From: Bradyrhizobium sp. LTSP885
Lineage (GTDB): Bacteria > Pseudomonadota > Alphaproteobacteria > Rhizobiales > Xanthobacteraceae
Assembly (NCBI RefSeq): GCF_000938305.1
Contig: NZ_JYMT01000013.1
Location: forward strand, 2,633-51,281
DNA length: 48,649 nt
Direction of reading: 5' to 3'
The notes beneath the pieces were generated by a model, which made no database searches, had not been told where the DNA came from, and saw only the letters and a list, made by a program, of their open reading frames with translations. Shown piece by piece: positions 1-8,864 of this stretch (its first letter is position 1; every line of letters begins with the position of its first letter). The translations under genes and the position numbers were made by a program.

Positions 1-43
1 CCCTCACCCCAACCCTCTCCCCGTGAAGAACGGGGAGAGGGAG
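1..43. repeat. 43-bp palindromic repeat, copy 1
   Basis: Identical over 43 bp to 1909-1951. It contains a perfect 12-bp inverted repeat (13-24 with 30-41, loop 25-29). The two copies lie on either side of the acyl-CoA ligase gene. It looks like a dispersed intergenic palindrome of the kind common in Bradyrhizobium-like genomes; on the RNA it could fold as a strong hairpin just past the ligase stop codon. The window edge may cut it. Confidence 0.8.
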
Positions 44-59
44 AAGTAAGGAGCGATCA

Positions 60-1769
60 TCACGCCGTCTTCGCCGCTTTCAGCCCAAGCCGCTCCTCAA
101 CCGCGTCGCGCATCACGAATTTCTGGATCTTGCCGGTCACCGTCATCGGGAATTCCTCGACGAACTCGACATAGCGCGGGATCTTGTTGTGGGCGATCTG
201 GCCGTGGCAAAAGGCGCGCACCTCGTCCTGTGTCAGCGTCTCGCCCGCCCGCACCCGGACCCAGGCGCACAGCTCCTCGCCATAGCGCTCGTCGGCGACG
301 CCAAAAATCTGCACGTCCTGGATTTTTGGATGGCGGTAGAGGAATTCCTCGATCTCGCGGGGATAGAGGTTCTCGCCGCCGCGGATGACCATGTCCTTGA
401 TGCGGCCGACGATGTTGCAATAGCCCTCGTCGTCGATCACGGCGAGATCGCCGGTGTGCATCCAGCCATTGGCATCGAGCACATCCGATGTCTTCTCACG
501 CTCGTCCCAATAGCCCAGCATGATGCTGTAGCCGCGGGTGCAGAGTTCGCCGCGTTCGCCGCGCGAGACCACCTTGCCGTCGAGATCGACCACCTTGACC
601 TCGACATGCGGATGGATGCGTCCGACGGTGGAGACGCGCCGTTCCAGCGGATCGTCGGTCGCGCTCTGAAAGCTCACCGGGCTGGTCTCGGTCATGCCAT
701 AGGCGATCGTCACCTCGCCCATGTTCATCTCGGTGTTGACGCGCTTCATCACCTCGATCGGGCAGGGCGCGCCGGCCATAATGCCGGTGCGCAGCGATGA
801 CAGGTCGAAGCGCGCAAACTCGGGATGATCGAGTTCGGCGATGAACATGGTCGGCACGCCATACAGCGTCGTGCATTTCTCCTGGGCGATCGTCGTCAGC
901 GTCGCCAGCGGATCGAAGCCCTCGCCCGGATAGACCATCGTAGTGCCGAGCGTGACCGAAGCGAGGTTGCCCATCACCATGCCGAAGCAGTGATAGAGCG
1001 GCACCGGAATGCAGATGCGGTCCTGCTCGGTCCGCTTCATGGCGAGGCCGGTGAAGTAGCCGTTGTTGAGGATGTTGTGATGGGTCAGCGTCACGCCCTT
1101 CGGCGAGCCCGTCGTGCCGCTGGTGAACTGAATGTTGACGGGATCGTCGAATTGCAGACTCTCGGCGAGCGCCGCAAGCTGCTCATGATGCCGCGGCCCG
1201 CCCATCCGCGCGACCTCGTCGAATGGAATCGTGCCGGGCGCAGTCGGTCCACCGATCTGGATCACGGCGCGCAATTGCGGCAGCCGTGCCGAATGCAAAT
1301 GGCCGGGCTCGCTGCTCGCAAGCTCGGGCAGCAGCGTGTTCAGCATCTCCATATAGGCCGAGGTCTTGAACGCGGTCGCCGTCACGATCGCGGCGCAGCC
1401 GACCTTGCGAAGCGCGAATTCGAGCTCGGTCAGGCGATAGGCCGGATTGATGGTGACGAGAATCAGCCCGGCTTTCGCGGCGGCAAATTGCGTCAGCGTC
1501 CATTCGGGGCGGTTCAGCGACCAGATCCCGATCCGCTCGCCGCGTTGAAGCCCAAGTGCGAGGAAGCCGGCCGCCAGCGCCTCGACGTGACAGGCGAGTT
1601 CATTCCAGGTCCAGCGCACATTGTGGCTGGGCGACACCAGCGCCTCGCGATCGCCCCAGCGCGCACGCGCGCGGTCGAGGGCGCGGCCGATGGTTTCCCC
1701 GAGCAGCGGCGTATCGGAAATGCCGCAAACGTAGCTGTCCGCCTTTGATACCAAGACTGTCTTCTCCAT
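60..1769 (-). CDS. AMP-binding acyl-CoA synthetase (fatty-acid-CoA ligase family)
   Basis: A 569-residue member of the ANL adenylating superfamily that would activate a carboxylic acid, probably a medium- or long-chain fatty acid, to its CoA thioester with ATP. The ATP-binding loop [11 protein letters not shown] lies near residue 213, the A5 motif GMTETSP near 356, the hinge region [16 protein letters not shown] near 453, and the C-terminal catalytic lysine motif GKIQK near 544, so both domains are complete. The frame stays open 41 codons further upstream, but that extension runs into palindromic repeat DNA; the ATG at 1769 (MEKTVLV) gives the usual family length. It stands alone between two copies of a 43-bp repeat, so neighbours give no clue to its substrate. 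Confidence 0.93.
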   Translation of the reverse strand: MEKTVLVSKADSYVCGISDTPLLGETIGRALDRARARWGDREALVSPSHNVRWTWNELACHVEALAAGFLALGLQRGERIGIWSLNRPEWTLTQFAAAKAGLILVTINPAYRLTELEFALRKVGCAAIVTATAFKTSAYMEMLNTLLPELASSEPGHLHSARLPQLRAVIQIGGPTAPGTIPFDEVARMGGPRHHEQLAALAESLQFDDPVNIQFTSGTTGSPKGVTLTHHNILNNGYFTGLAMKRTEQDRICIPVPLYHCFGMVMGNLASVTLGTTMVYPGEGFDPLATLTTIAQEKCTTLYGVPTMFIAELDHPEFARFDLSSLRTGIMAGAPCPIEVMKRVNTEMNMGEVTIAYGMTETSPVSFQSATDDPLERRVSTVGRIHPHVEVKVVDLDGKVVSRGERGELCTRGYSIMLGYWDEREKTSDVLDANGWMHTGDLAVIDDEGYCNIVGRIKDMVIRGGENLYPREIEEFLYRHPKIQDVQIFGVADERYGEELCAWVRVRAGETLTQDEVRAFCHGQIAHNKIPRYVEFVEEFPMTVTGKIQKFVMRDAVEERLGLKAAKTA

Positions 1770-1815
1770 GTTTAGTATGTTTCTCGAAGCGAGTAACGCT
1801 CTCCGCTTCACCTCG

Positions 1816-1861
1816 CCCCGCCTGCGGGGAGAGGTCGGATCGCATCGTGAGATGCGATCCG
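1816..1861. repeat. Two adjacent palindromes upstream of the acyl-CoA ligase
   Basis: A hairpin with 6-bp arms (1816-1821 and 1824-1829) is followed by one with perfect 11-bp arms (1836-1846 and 1851-1861, loop GTGA). They lie between the ligase start and the second 43-bp repeat, so the whole 1800-1951 interval is repeat-derived. No convincing promoter is visible in it. Confidence 0.7.
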
Positions 1862-1908
1862 GGTGAGGGGGTACAGGTCTCACCGCTCTCACAACTCGCG
1901 GAAGCAGC

Positions 1909-1951
1909 CCCTCACCCCAACCCTCTCCCCGTGAAGAACGGGGAGAGGGAG
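1909..1951. repeat. 43-bp palindromic repeat, copy 2
   Basis: Exact direct copy of bases 1-43, with the same 12-bp-arm hairpin. It lies 45 bp beyond the stop codon of the serine hydrolase gene that is transcribed toward it, so it may double as a terminator hairpin, although no T-run follows. Confidence 0.8.
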
Positions 1952-1995
1952 CGGTGTCCCGTCGCGGTCGCTATGCGACCTATGTCATTCGCGCC

Positions 1996-3189
1996 TCAAG
2001 CCGCCTTCTGCCCGCTGCCGGCATCGAGGCCGGCATAGATGCCGCGCTCGAAGCCCGCGAAGGCTTCCAGGCTGTGCTTGTCTGCGAATGGCAGCAACTG
2101 CGTCAGGATCACGCCGCAGACATCGCGCGACGGATCAATCCAGTAATAGGTGTTGGCGAGACCGGCCCAGGCGAGGCTGCCGGCGCTGCGGCCTTCCGGC
2201 GTCTTGGCGGTGTTGATCAGGAAGCTCAGTCCCCACTTCTTGATCATGTCCGGATAGAGGTCGACGTCGTTGGTGAACGGCGGCGCCGCTGAGGTCAGCT
2301 TGCCGACAGTGAGATCGCCCATCTGGTTCTGCCCCATGGCCGCGACGGTCTCGGGCTTCAGCACCTGGTTGCCGTTGCCTTTGCCCTTGTTGAGGATCAT
2401 CTGGCAGAACTTGATGTAGTCGGCCGCGGTCGAATAGAGGCCGCCGCCGCCCATGTGGAATTCCGGATTCTGCTCGAGCTCGAACGGGATCGCGGCCAAT
2501 GCTCCGTCCTCGCCGCGCGCGTGCATGCCGACCAGCCGCTTGCGCATGTTGTCCATGATCTTGAAGCCGGTGTCGTTCATGCCGAGCGGTGCGAACATGT
2601 GGTCATGCAAATACGCATCGAGCTTCTTGCCGCTCGCGGCCTCTACGGCCTTGCCGACGAAGTCGATATTGATGCCGTATTCCCAGCGCGTGCCAGGATC
2701 GCTCGCGAGCGGCGTCTTCAGCGCAGCATTCGAGCAGGAGATGATCCCGGGCGTGCCGGTCTTCTCCATATACTTCCCCATGTCGGCGTTCCACAAATCG
2801 TAGCAGAAGCCGGCAGTGTGGGTCATGAGCTTGCGCAGGGTGATCGGCGACTTGGCCGGCCGCAGCTTCGGCTCGCCCTTGGCGTCGAAGCCGTCGAGCA
2901 CCTGCGGCGCGGCGAGGTCGGGCAACAGCTTGCCGATCGGCTCATCGAGCGACAGCTTGCCCTGTTCGACCAGCTGCATCGCGCCCGCCGATGTCACCGC
3001 CTTGGTCATCGAGGCGATCCAGAACACGCTGTCCGCGGTCATGGCGTCGTCCTTGGACAAGTCGCGTTTGCCGAACGCGCCCTGGTAGATGATGTCCTTG
3101 CCGGTTGCCGCGATCGCGACGACGCCGGGAATCTCCTTGGCCTCGCTCTTCTGACGCAGCACCTGATCGATCTGGGCCTTACTTTGCAT
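1996..3189 (-). CDS. Serine hydrolase, class C beta-lactamase/esterase-like
   Basis: A 397-residue protein of the beta-lactamase-related serine hydrolase family (EstB, PBP-like). The catalytic SxxK tetrad is S60-M-T-K63 and a candidate second catalytic Tyr is Y171 in EYGIN. A glycine-rich stretch, HMGGGGLYSTAADY, is typical of this family's C-terminal half. No signal peptide is evident, so it is probably cytoplasmic and more likely an esterase or transesterase than a true beta-lactamase. The ATG at 3189 is preceded by a strong GGAGG ribosome site (CCGGAGGACAACCCC). It is a single gene; its substrate cannot be told from sequence. Confidence 0.9.
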   Translation of the reverse strand: MQSKAQIDQVLRQKSEAKEIPGVVAIAATGKDIIYQGAFGKRDLSKDDAMTADSVFWIASMTKAVTSAGAMQLVEQGKLSLDEPIGKLLPDLAAPQVLDGFDAKGEPKLRPAKSPITLRKLMTHTAGFCYDLWNADMGKYMEKTGTPGIISCSNAALKTPLASDPGTRWEYGINIDFVGKAVEAASGKKLDAYLHDHMFAPLGMNDTGFKIMDNMRKRLVGMHARGEDGALAAIPFELEQNPEFHMGGGGLYSTAADYIKFCQMILNKGKGNGNQVLKPETVAAMGQNQMGDLTVGKLTSAAPPFTNDVDLYPDMIKKWGLSFLINTAKTPEGRSAGSLAWAGLANTYYWIDPSRDVCGVILTQLLPFADKHSLEAFAGFERGIYAGLDAGSGQKAA

Positions 3190-3546
3190 GGGGTTGTCCT
3201 CCGGATTTATTTATTTTGGAAGGCGGCGATCATCCTCCCGCTTTCGGGGTCCCGCAAGGAGGGCGCGGAATGATGATGTCGCGATCTCGTGAAGCCGAGG
3301 CACGCGGGAGCGGCCTTGCACAAGGCCCGCGCGCAACCGAAATTCACCACGCGCGGAGATTTGCGGTGGACTTTGCTGCAATCCCGGGTGACCGTTGTGA
3401 ATAACCACGGTAACGTGATTGGCAGATTGATTTCCGTACCTGATTTTTTTCATTAACGCATTCAGATCGCTGCACAAACGGTGCGGCAAATCGAGTTCAT
3501 TTGACGAAAATTGATCGTCTTTCTTGAGGGTTGCGGGGACGCGGCA
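3190..3546. other. Intergenic region, no gene supported
   Basis: About 350 bp between the leftward serine hydrolase and the rightward small gene. A 92-codon leftward reading frame (3211-3489) has no recognisable motif and is not counted as a gene. The right half (about 3400-3520) is clearly more AT-rich than its surroundings and probably holds the promoters of both neighbours; TTGACG at 3501-3506 resembles a -35 box, but no good -10 follows at normal spacing. Confidence 0.5.
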
Positions 3547-3867
3547 ATGATTTCGACCTGGAGTGAATGGAAGCGCTATCCGCGGCTAGGGCGTGGCGAG
3601 AACATCGAAGCGCCGATCAGCCCCGGCCTCTACGAAGTCCGCTACGCAGGTACCGGCGCGCTGCACTCTTTCGAGGCGGTCGACAATGTCGCGCAGGCCT
3701 TGGCGCTGCTGCAGACCGGCTCGAAATCCTGGTTCGGCCGCCGCGATACCAAGGCGCAGGCCGACCTCGAATACCGGACCTGCGCAACCTCGACCAAGGC
3801 CGATGCCAAGGCCGCGGCCCAGCGCATGATCGGCCGCCGCGAGACCTATATGAGCGGCGCCGCCTGA
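3547..3867 (+). CDS. Small hypothetical protein
   Basis: A 106-residue protein starting MISTWSEWKRYP; I do not recognise a named family. It has no signal peptide or membrane segment. The sequence is mixed alpha/beta-like, with an alanine- and lysine-rich C-terminal part (KADAKAAAQRMIGRRETY). An upstream TTG at 3511 would add 12 residues, but the ATG at 3547 with GAGGG about 15 bases before it gives a more natural N-terminus. Codon use matches neighbouring genes, which supports it being real. It stands alone, ahead of a mosaic palindrome. Confidence 0.65.
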   Translation: MISTWSEWKRYPRLGRGENIEAPISPGLYEVRYAGTGALHSFEAVDNVAQALALLQTGSKSWFGRRDTKAQADLEYRTCATSTKADAKAAAQRMIGRRETYMSGAA

Positions 3868-3876
3868 TATGAGACT

Positions 3877-3955
3877 GTCATTCCGGGATGGTGCGTTAGC
3901 ACCAGACCCGGAATCTCGAGATTCCGGGCTCGTCCTTCGGACGCCCCGGAATGAC
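3877..3955. repeat. Mosaic palindromic element with GTCATTCCGGG ends
   Basis: It starts GTCATTCCGGG and ends with the reverse complement, CCCGGAATGAC. Inside are further nested arms (CCCGGAATCTCGAGATTCCGGG is itself a palindrome). The same ends recur at 18457-18561 and 24097-24197, so this is one member of a dispersed intergenic palindromic family. It lies 9 bp downstream of the small gene and about 120 bp upstream of the dehydrogenase. Confidence 0.85.
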
Positions 3956-4072
3956 AAGTAACCTGATCTCAAATTTACTTAGAGCAGGGCCGCGTTTGCG
4001 GACAATGCATCCGGCTGCGTTTCGGCCTATATAGGCGGCGAAAACCGCTTCCAAAGAGCCGAGGAGTACGCC

Positions 4073-5569
4073 ATGAACCCGCCCGTCGCCGCACGCGCTT
4101 CGCAATCCGCAGCATCCTCCCTCCATGACCGCCTGAAGGATCCGTCGCTGCTGCGCGACCGCTGCTATATCGATGGCGCCTGGGTCGGCACGCCGTCGCG
4201 GGCGGTGACCAATCCGGTCAACGGGGTGGAACTGGCAAAAATCCCGGTCATGAGCACCACGGAGACGACGCAGGCGGTGGAAGCCGCCGAACGCGCGTTC
4301 CCGGCCTGGGCCAAGCTCACCGCAAAGCAGCGCTCCAACATCTTGCGCAAATGGTTCGACCTGATCGCGGCCAACCGCGAGGATCTCGCGCTGATCCTGA
4401 CCTCCGAGCAGGGCAAGCCGCTCACGGAAGCGCTCGGCGAGATCGATATCGGCGGCGCCTATGTCGAATTCTTTGCCGAAGAGGCGCGCCGCGTCTACGG
4501 CGAGACCATTCCGACGCAGCGGCCCGATGCGCGGCTGCTTGTGATCCGGCAGCCGATCGGCGTCTGCGGCGCGATCACGCCGTGGAATTTCCCGTGTTCG
4601 ATGATCACCCGAAAGGTGTCGCCGGCGCTGGCAGCCGGCTGCACCGTGGTGCTGAAGCCCGCCAACGAAACCCCGCTGACGGCGCTCGCGCTGGTCGCGC
4701 TTGCGGAAAAGGCCGGCGTGCCGAAGGGCGTCTTCAATATCCTAACCGGCAATTCGTCGGCGATCGGCAAGGTGCTGTGCGAGCATCCCGCCGTGCGCTT
4801 CGTCGGCTTCACCGGCTCCACTGAAGTGGGCAAGATCCTCTACGAGCAGGCCGCGGTCGGCGTGAAGAAGCTCGGCCTCGAGCTCGGCGGCAACGCGCCC
4901 TTCGTGGTGTTCGACGATGCCGATATCGACGCGGCCGTCGAAGGCGCGATGGTCTCGAAGTATCGCAACATGGGCCAGACCTGCGTCTGTGCCAATCGCC
5001 TTTACGCGCAGGACAAGATCTACGACCAGTTCGTCGAGAAGCTGTCGAAGAAGGTCGCGGCGATGAAAGTCGGCGACGGTACGGAAGCCGGCGTGACACA
5101 GGGGCCGCTGATCAACATGGACGCCGTGCTGAAGGTCGAGAAGCACATCGAGGATGCCGTGAAGGGTGGTGCGAAGATTGTCACCGGCGGCAAACGCCAC
5201 GCGCTCGGCGGCTCGTTCTTCGAGCCGACCGTGCTCGCCAATGTGAGGCCGGATGCGCTGGTCGCGCATGAAGAGACGTTCGGCCCGCTGGCGCCGGTGT
5301 TCCGCTTCAAGGACGAGGCCGAGGTGATCGCGATGTGCAACAACTCGCCGTTCGGTCTAGCCTCCTACTTCTATTCCCGTGACGTCGGCCGCGTCTGGCG
5401 CGTCGCCGAAGCGCTGGAGTCGGGCATGGTCGGCGTCAACACCGGCCTGATCACCACCGAAGTCGCACCGTTCGGTGGCGTCAAGGAAAGCGGCCTCGGC
5501 CGCGAAGGCTCGCGTCACGGCATGGATGAATATGTCGAGATCAAATACGTGATGATGGCGGGGGTGTAG
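4073..5569 (+). CDS. gabD: NAD(P)-dependent succinate-semialdehyde dehydrogenase family
   Basis: A 498-residue aldehyde dehydrogenase whose best match by motif and length is succinate-semialdehyde dehydrogenase (GabD), which oxidises succinate semialdehyde to succinate in GABA breakdown. The Rossmann and active-site motifs are intact: ITPWNFPCSMITRK, GFTGSTEVGKIL, the general-base Glu270 in LELGGN, and the catalytic Cys304 in GQTCVCANR. The second Cys two residues later is typical of GabD-type enzymes. The ATG at 4073 follows a good GAGGAG ribosome site. The last 72 bp (from 5498) recur in degraded form at 7192-7261. Related semialdehyde substrates cannot be excluded, and no GABA transaminase is adjacent. 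Confidence 0.92.
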   Translation: MNPPVAARASQSAASSLHDRLKDPSLLRDRCYIDGAWVGTPSRAVTNPVNGVELAKIPVMSTTETTQAVEAAERAFPAWAKLTAKQRSNILRKWFDLIAANREDLALILTSEQGKPLTEALGEIDIGGAYVEFFAEEARRVYGETIPTQRPDARLLVIRQPIGVCGAITPWNFPCSMITRKVSPALAAGCTVVLKPANETPLTALALVALAEKAGVPKGVFNILTGNSSAIGKVLCEHPAVRFVGFTGSTEVGKILYEQAAVGVKKLGLELGGNAPFVVFDDADIDAAVEGAMVSKYRNMGQTCVCANRLYAQDKIYDQFVEKLSKKVAAMKVGDGTEAGVTQGPLINMDAVLKVEKHIEDAVKGGAKIVTGGKRHALGGSFFEPTVLANVRPDALVAHEETFGPLAPVFRFKDEAEVIAMCNNSPFGLASYFYSRDVGRVWRVAEALESGMVGVNTGLITTEVAPFGGVKESGLGREGSRHGMDEYVEIKYVMMAGV

Positions 5570-5645
5570 CTCGCTCCATCTCGTCGTCCGGCCTTTGCCG
5601 GGCGGCGGGATGCCGATCGTCCGCGGCCGGGAATACGCCACAGGC

Positions 5646-6041
5646 CTATGCGTCGGGATGTCGATCGAGCTTGGCGAAGACGTCACGGCATGCGGCGACG
5701 CCATTGATCGCGGTTGCAACGCCGGCATAGGGCACAAGCTGCACCATGATCTCGACCAACTCCTCGCGGGTCACCCCGCACTTTAACGCGCCTCCGATGT
5801 GGGTCCGCAATTGTGGTCCCGCCGTGCCAAGTGTTGCGAGGCTTGCCACGGTGACGATCTGGCGTGTCCGGCTATCGAGCGTCGGCGACTGATAGATCTG
5901 CCCATAGATCGTCTCCAGCACATAGGTCGCCAGCGCTGGCGCGAGTTCGCCCAGGGAGTTTTCGACGTCGGCGGCGGTTTGCCCGAGGATCTCCCCGATC
6001 TTCTGCTCGCCGCGCTGGCGAAGATGTTGATTTGTTTCCAT
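5646..6041 (-). CDS. Carboxymuconolactone decarboxylase family protein
   Basis: A 131-residue all-helical CMD/AhpD-fold protein. The family covers gamma-carboxymuconolactone decarboxylase (PcaC) and peroxidase-like AhpD proteins. The conserved core reads TRQIVTVASLATLG, then THIGGALKCGVTREELVEI, then a C-terminal YAGVATAINGV segment. It lacks the CxxC pair of AhpD, so thiol peroxidase activity is unlikely and a decarboxylase-like or lactonase-like role is more plausible. AGGAG precedes the ATG. It is divergent from the Bug-family gene, and both lie between intact gabD and the gabD relic, so they may have arrived together. Confidence 0.88.
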   Translation of the reverse strand: METNQHLRQRGEQKIGEILGQTAADVENSLGELAPALATYVLETIYGQIYQSPTLDSRTRQIVTVASLATLGTAGPQLRTHIGGALKCGVTREELVEIMVQLVPYAGVATAINGVAACRDVFAKLDRHPDA

Positions 6042-6209
6042 GACGCTCTCCTGACGGATGCACGGGTTAAGCAGGCTCGCTGCGATCGCTGAGTCACATG
6101 ACCTAGTGACAGACGGGCAGGATAGCCGGAGAATGCTACGTCATGAACAGTGATCGCGGCCGCGGGCAAGGCTGGCCGCTGCGGCTCTGGGCCGCGCGGA
6201 GCAACCGAA

Positions 6210-7187
6210 ATGAATGGGACGATCAGCCTGCGTCTGGCCTTCATTTTCCTGGTGCTTGCTCAGGCGTCCGGATTCGCGCCCGCGAACGCTGCACCCTATC
6301 AGGCAGGACCGGTTCGTCTGGTCGTCGGTTTCGGCCCGGCATCGCCCGCCGACATCGTCGCTAGATTGGTCGCAAGGCACCTGGAGGAGGCCCTCGGCAA
6401 GCCGGTGATTGTCGAGAACCGTCCAGGCAACAGCAGCATGCTCGCGGCGGAAGCGGTGGCGCGTGCGCCGAATGACGGCCGAACCCTGTTCGTAGCGACG
6501 GTGGCCAACACCATCAATCCAGCGCGCATGAAGAGCGGCTTTGACCTCGGCAAGGAGCTCGCGCCGATTGCGCTGCTGGGTGTCGTCCCTAACGTCCTCG
6601 TGGCCAACCCGTCTTTGCCGGTGAAGACAGTGGGCGATCTGATCGCGCTCGCGAAACAGCAGACGGGCCAGCTGACCTTCGGGACATCCGGACTGTGGAC
6701 GGCGAGCCACATGGCGGTCGCGATGTTCAACATGAAGGCGGGGACCGACATCGTGGCGGTGCCCTATCAGGGCGGAGCCAGCCAGGCGGTGACGGACCTG
6801 CTGGCCGGGCGCATCAATCTGATGTTCAACGTCGCGGCCCCGCTCGCGCCCTTTGTGGCATCCGGCCAATTGACCGCGCTGGCCGTCGGCCAGCCGAAAC
6901 GTACGGCCATCCTGCCGGATGTTCCGACCATGGAGGAGGCGGGCTTGACCGGTTTCGACGTCGGCGTCTGGATCGGCCTGCTGGCGCCGGCCGGAACGGC
7001 GCCCGAGATCATCGACACCCTGGCCAAGGCGTCGAACGAAGCGCTGCAACAGCCATCGATCCGGGAGGCGTTGAAGGCGCAGGGCATCGAGGTGCTGGGC
7101 GGCACGCCTGCCGAGTTCGCCAGCTTCATCGCCCGCGATATCGAAAAATGGAGAAGCCTGATTGAGGCGGCAGGGTTGAAGGAGTGA
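6210..7187 (+). CDS. Bug/TctC-family tricarboxylate transporter substrate-binding protein
   Basis: A 325-residue secreted solute-binding protein of the Bug (TctC) family, the periplasmic component of tripartite tricarboxylate transporters for carboxylates and aromatic acids. The N-terminus has a clear signal peptide (ISLRLAFIFLVLAQASG, cleavage after NAA). The mature part carries the usual PVRLVVGFGPASPADIVAR, VIVENRPGNSS, and GTSGLWTASHMA segments. The start at 6210 (MNGTISLRL) is chosen because GGAG sits 8-9 bp upstream and the 20 residues of the longer frame are not signal-like. No TctA/TctB membrane partners are nearby, so it is an orphan binding protein, which is common for this family. 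Confidence 0.9.
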   Translation: MNGTISLRLAFIFLVLAQASGFAPANAAPYQAGPVRLVVGFGPASPADIVARLVARHLEEALGKPVIVENRPGNSSMLAAEAVARAPNDGRTLFVATVANTINPARMKSGFDLGKELAPIALLGVVPNVLVANPSLPVKTVGDLIALAKQQTGQLTFGTSGLWTASHMAVAMFNMKAGTDIVAVPYQGGASQAVTDLLAGRINLMFNVAAPLAPFVASGQLTALAVGQPKRTAILPDVPTMEEAGLTGFDVGVWIGLLAPAGTAPEIIDTLAKASNEALQQPSIREALKAQGIEVLGGTPAEFASFIARDIEKWRSLIEAAGLKE

Positions 7188-7191
7188 GGGC

Positions 7192-7261
7192 GGCCGCGAA
7201 GGCTCGCGTCACGGCATATGAGTATGTCGAGATCAAGTACGTGATGATGGCCGGCGTGTAG
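7192..7261 (+). pseudogene. Relic of gabD 3' end (displaced copy)
   Basis: These 70 bp align to the last 72 bp of gabD (5498-5569), encoding GREGSRHGMDEYVEIKYVMMAGV and the same TAG stop. There are only four substitutions (GAA to GAG, AAA to AAG, GCG to GCC, GGG to GGC), all silent, plus a 2-bp deletion at ATGGAT that breaks the frame. It begins 4 bp after the Bug gene stop codon. The silent-only pattern says the copy diverged while still part of a working gene, that is, as an ortholog or paralog, before being cut off. Confidence 0.85.
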
Positions 7262-7401
7262 GCCAATCCATCTTATGCCGACACTTTAAGTACGAGTGGA
7301 TCATGCTCTAAGAACGAGTCGGCGGGTGTCGGGGGGTCTGGCTGCCGTCTTCTTGGTCTGCCTATGCAGCATTGATCATTGGAGTTGCCCTGGAGCTTTC
7401 C

Positions 7402-8217
7402 CTACCGGGGCGCCCCAGAACGAAGGGACCTTGCTTGCCCTGGCGTTATCCCAAACAACTCGCGGAATGCTGCCCCGAAAGCAGGGACACTGTTGAACCC
7501 GGCGATTGCGGCGGCCTTCGCAGGAGGGACCCCCAATGTCAACGCGCTCAATGCCTCGGTCAATCGCGCCTGCTGACGCCATTGGCGGAAGCTTAGCCCG
7601 GTTTCGGCTCGAAATACTCTAGCCAGTGTTCGACTGGACGCATTGGCGATCTCGCTCCATTCTTCCAGGCTCCTCGCGTCACCGGGATGCGAACGAAGCG
7701 CAGAAATTACACGGCGTAGGCGCGGATCTCTTGGAAGAGGCAAGCCGAGCGGCAACGGCGACGATTTGGCGATCTCGTCAAGCGCCAACGCCGCCAGATG
7801 CTGGCCTCGGCCATCCGGCGACCATTCGACAGGTTCAGCGCAGGCAGCCACAACAACTTCGCGGAGCAATCCGGATACGGCGATTACTTTTGATTTCGAG
7901 CCCACGTGGGTGGCCGCGTCTTCCCGCAAAAATAACGCGCGCATCGTTACAGGGCCATCCATGTTGATGGCATGTTCCGCATTTGCCGGCACAAATAGCG
8001 CGGTCGTCGGCGGCACGACATAGTTGGAATCTGGCGTCTCCACGCGCATGACGCCCGAAGTCGCGTAGAGCAATTGCGCTCGTGGATGCGTGTGGAATCC
8101 AGTCGCCAGGCCCGAGGGGTAATCGCAAGCGAACCCTACGATCGGCCGCGGGGCGGTCTCGAAAGGCAGTATCTCGGCCTGTCTTGTTGGCGACAGAAAT
8201 TGGCAGTTCATCTGCAT
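7402..8217 (-). CDS. AraC family transcriptional regulator (cupin sensor)
   Basis: A 271-residue regulator with an N-terminal AraC-type cupin domain (GLATGFHTHPRAQLLYATSG, about residues 37-56) and a C-terminal pair of helix-turn-helix motifs (ANASSRTLARVFRAETGLSF, then IAGFNSVPAFGAAFRELFGI). The HTxH cupin histidines suggest ligand or metal sensing. It is divergent from the cupin and MFS genes and is the likely regulator of both. ATG at 8217; a second in-frame ATG lies two codons later. Base composition is somewhat less GC-rich than nearby housekeeping genes. Confidence 0.92.
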   Translation of the reverse strand: MQMNCQFLSPTRQAEILPFETAPRPIVGFACDYPSGLATGFHTHPRAQLLYATSGVMRVETPDSNYVVPPTTALFVPANAEHAINMDGPVTMRALFLREDAATHVGSKSKVIAVSGLLREVVVAACAEPVEWSPDGRGQHLAALALDEIAKSSPLPLGLPLPRDPRLRRVISALRSHPGDARSLEEWSEIANASSRTLARVFRAETGLSFRQWRQQARLTEALSALTLGVPPAKAAAIAGFNSVPAFGAAFRELFGITPGQARSLRSGAPR

Positions 8218-8287
8218 CCGAACAGCCTAGGCTAACTGCGGCATCTTTCAAGAGGTGCATTATCGCCAATGTCGCAAGGAAAAAATC

Positions 8288-8713
8288 GTGAGCACAGGCC
8301 TTTTTCAAGAGATCGGATATATCACCGCAGACAAGCTCGTTGATGGTCCATTGACCCCGGGTCAGAACCGCAAGAAAGCACTTGAGGTTGGCGACCTATG
8401 GGTCGGGGAGTGTCACGTCACAGCCCTCGATCAGCCTAGCCAGTGGCATCACCACGAGCAATTCGACAGCGTGATGTACATGCTCTCCGGCCGAATCCGT
8501 GTCGACTTCGGCGAGAATGGTGCCCGGTCATTCGAGATGGGCAAGGGCGATTACGCCTACTTTCCGCGCCGCGCGGTCCACCGCTGTCAGATCCTCCAAG
8601 GAGGTGATGACGTCCGCTACGTATTCGTTCGCCTTGGGAAGGGCGAGACCGTCGTCAACGTTGATGGTCCCGAAGCATCCGAACGCAAACCGATGCGGGC
8701 AGTTCGCGCATAA
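8288..8713 (+). CDS. Cupin-domain protein
   Basis: A 141-residue single-domain cupin. The first cupin motif is visible as WHHHEQFDSVMYMLSG-RIRVDFG and the second as GDYAYFPRRAVHRCQ, so the usual two or three metal-binding His plus Glu are present. Small cupins of this kind are dioxygenases, isomerases or ligand sensors; which one is not clear. The GTG at 8288 is preferred over a longer frame because AAGGA lies 7 bp before it. It is divergent from the AraC gene and 151 bp upstream of the MFS gene, suggesting one inducible unit for uptake and conversion of a small organic acid. Confidence 0.85.
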   Translation: MSTGLFQEIGYITADKLVDGPLTPGQNRKKALEVGDLWVGECHVTALDQPSQWHHHEQFDSVMYMLSGRIRVDFGENGARSFEMGKGDYAYFPRRAVHRCQILQGGDDVRYVFVRLGKGETVVNVDGPEASERKPMRAVRA

Positions 8714-8763
8714 TTTTCGGCGCCCGAAGCGCTCCTGAAAATTCCAACATTGCAGGTTGGGTC

Positions 8764-8787
8764 GGTAATCGGCTGCGGCCGATTACC
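8764..8787. promoter_or_regulatory. Perfect 10-bp-arm hairpin between cupin and MFS genes
   Basis: Arms GGTAATCGGC (8764-8773) and GCCGATTACC (8778-8787) flank a TGCG loop. It lies about 50 bp past the cupin stop codon and 77 bp before the MFS start. There is no T-run, so it is either a weak terminator or attenuator, or an operator. Only the symmetry is seen; function is inference. Confidence 0.4.
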
Positions 8788-8864
8788 CCCTATTGCAATG
8801 CAATTGAGGCGCAAAAGTCCGCGCATCGCAGGCTCGGTGTGCGGCATATCAGGCAGGGAAAAAT

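Noticed and set aside
3211..3489. 92-codon leftward frame upstream of the serine hydrolase
   Set aside because: No motif, no good start signal, and it lies in the probable promoter region.
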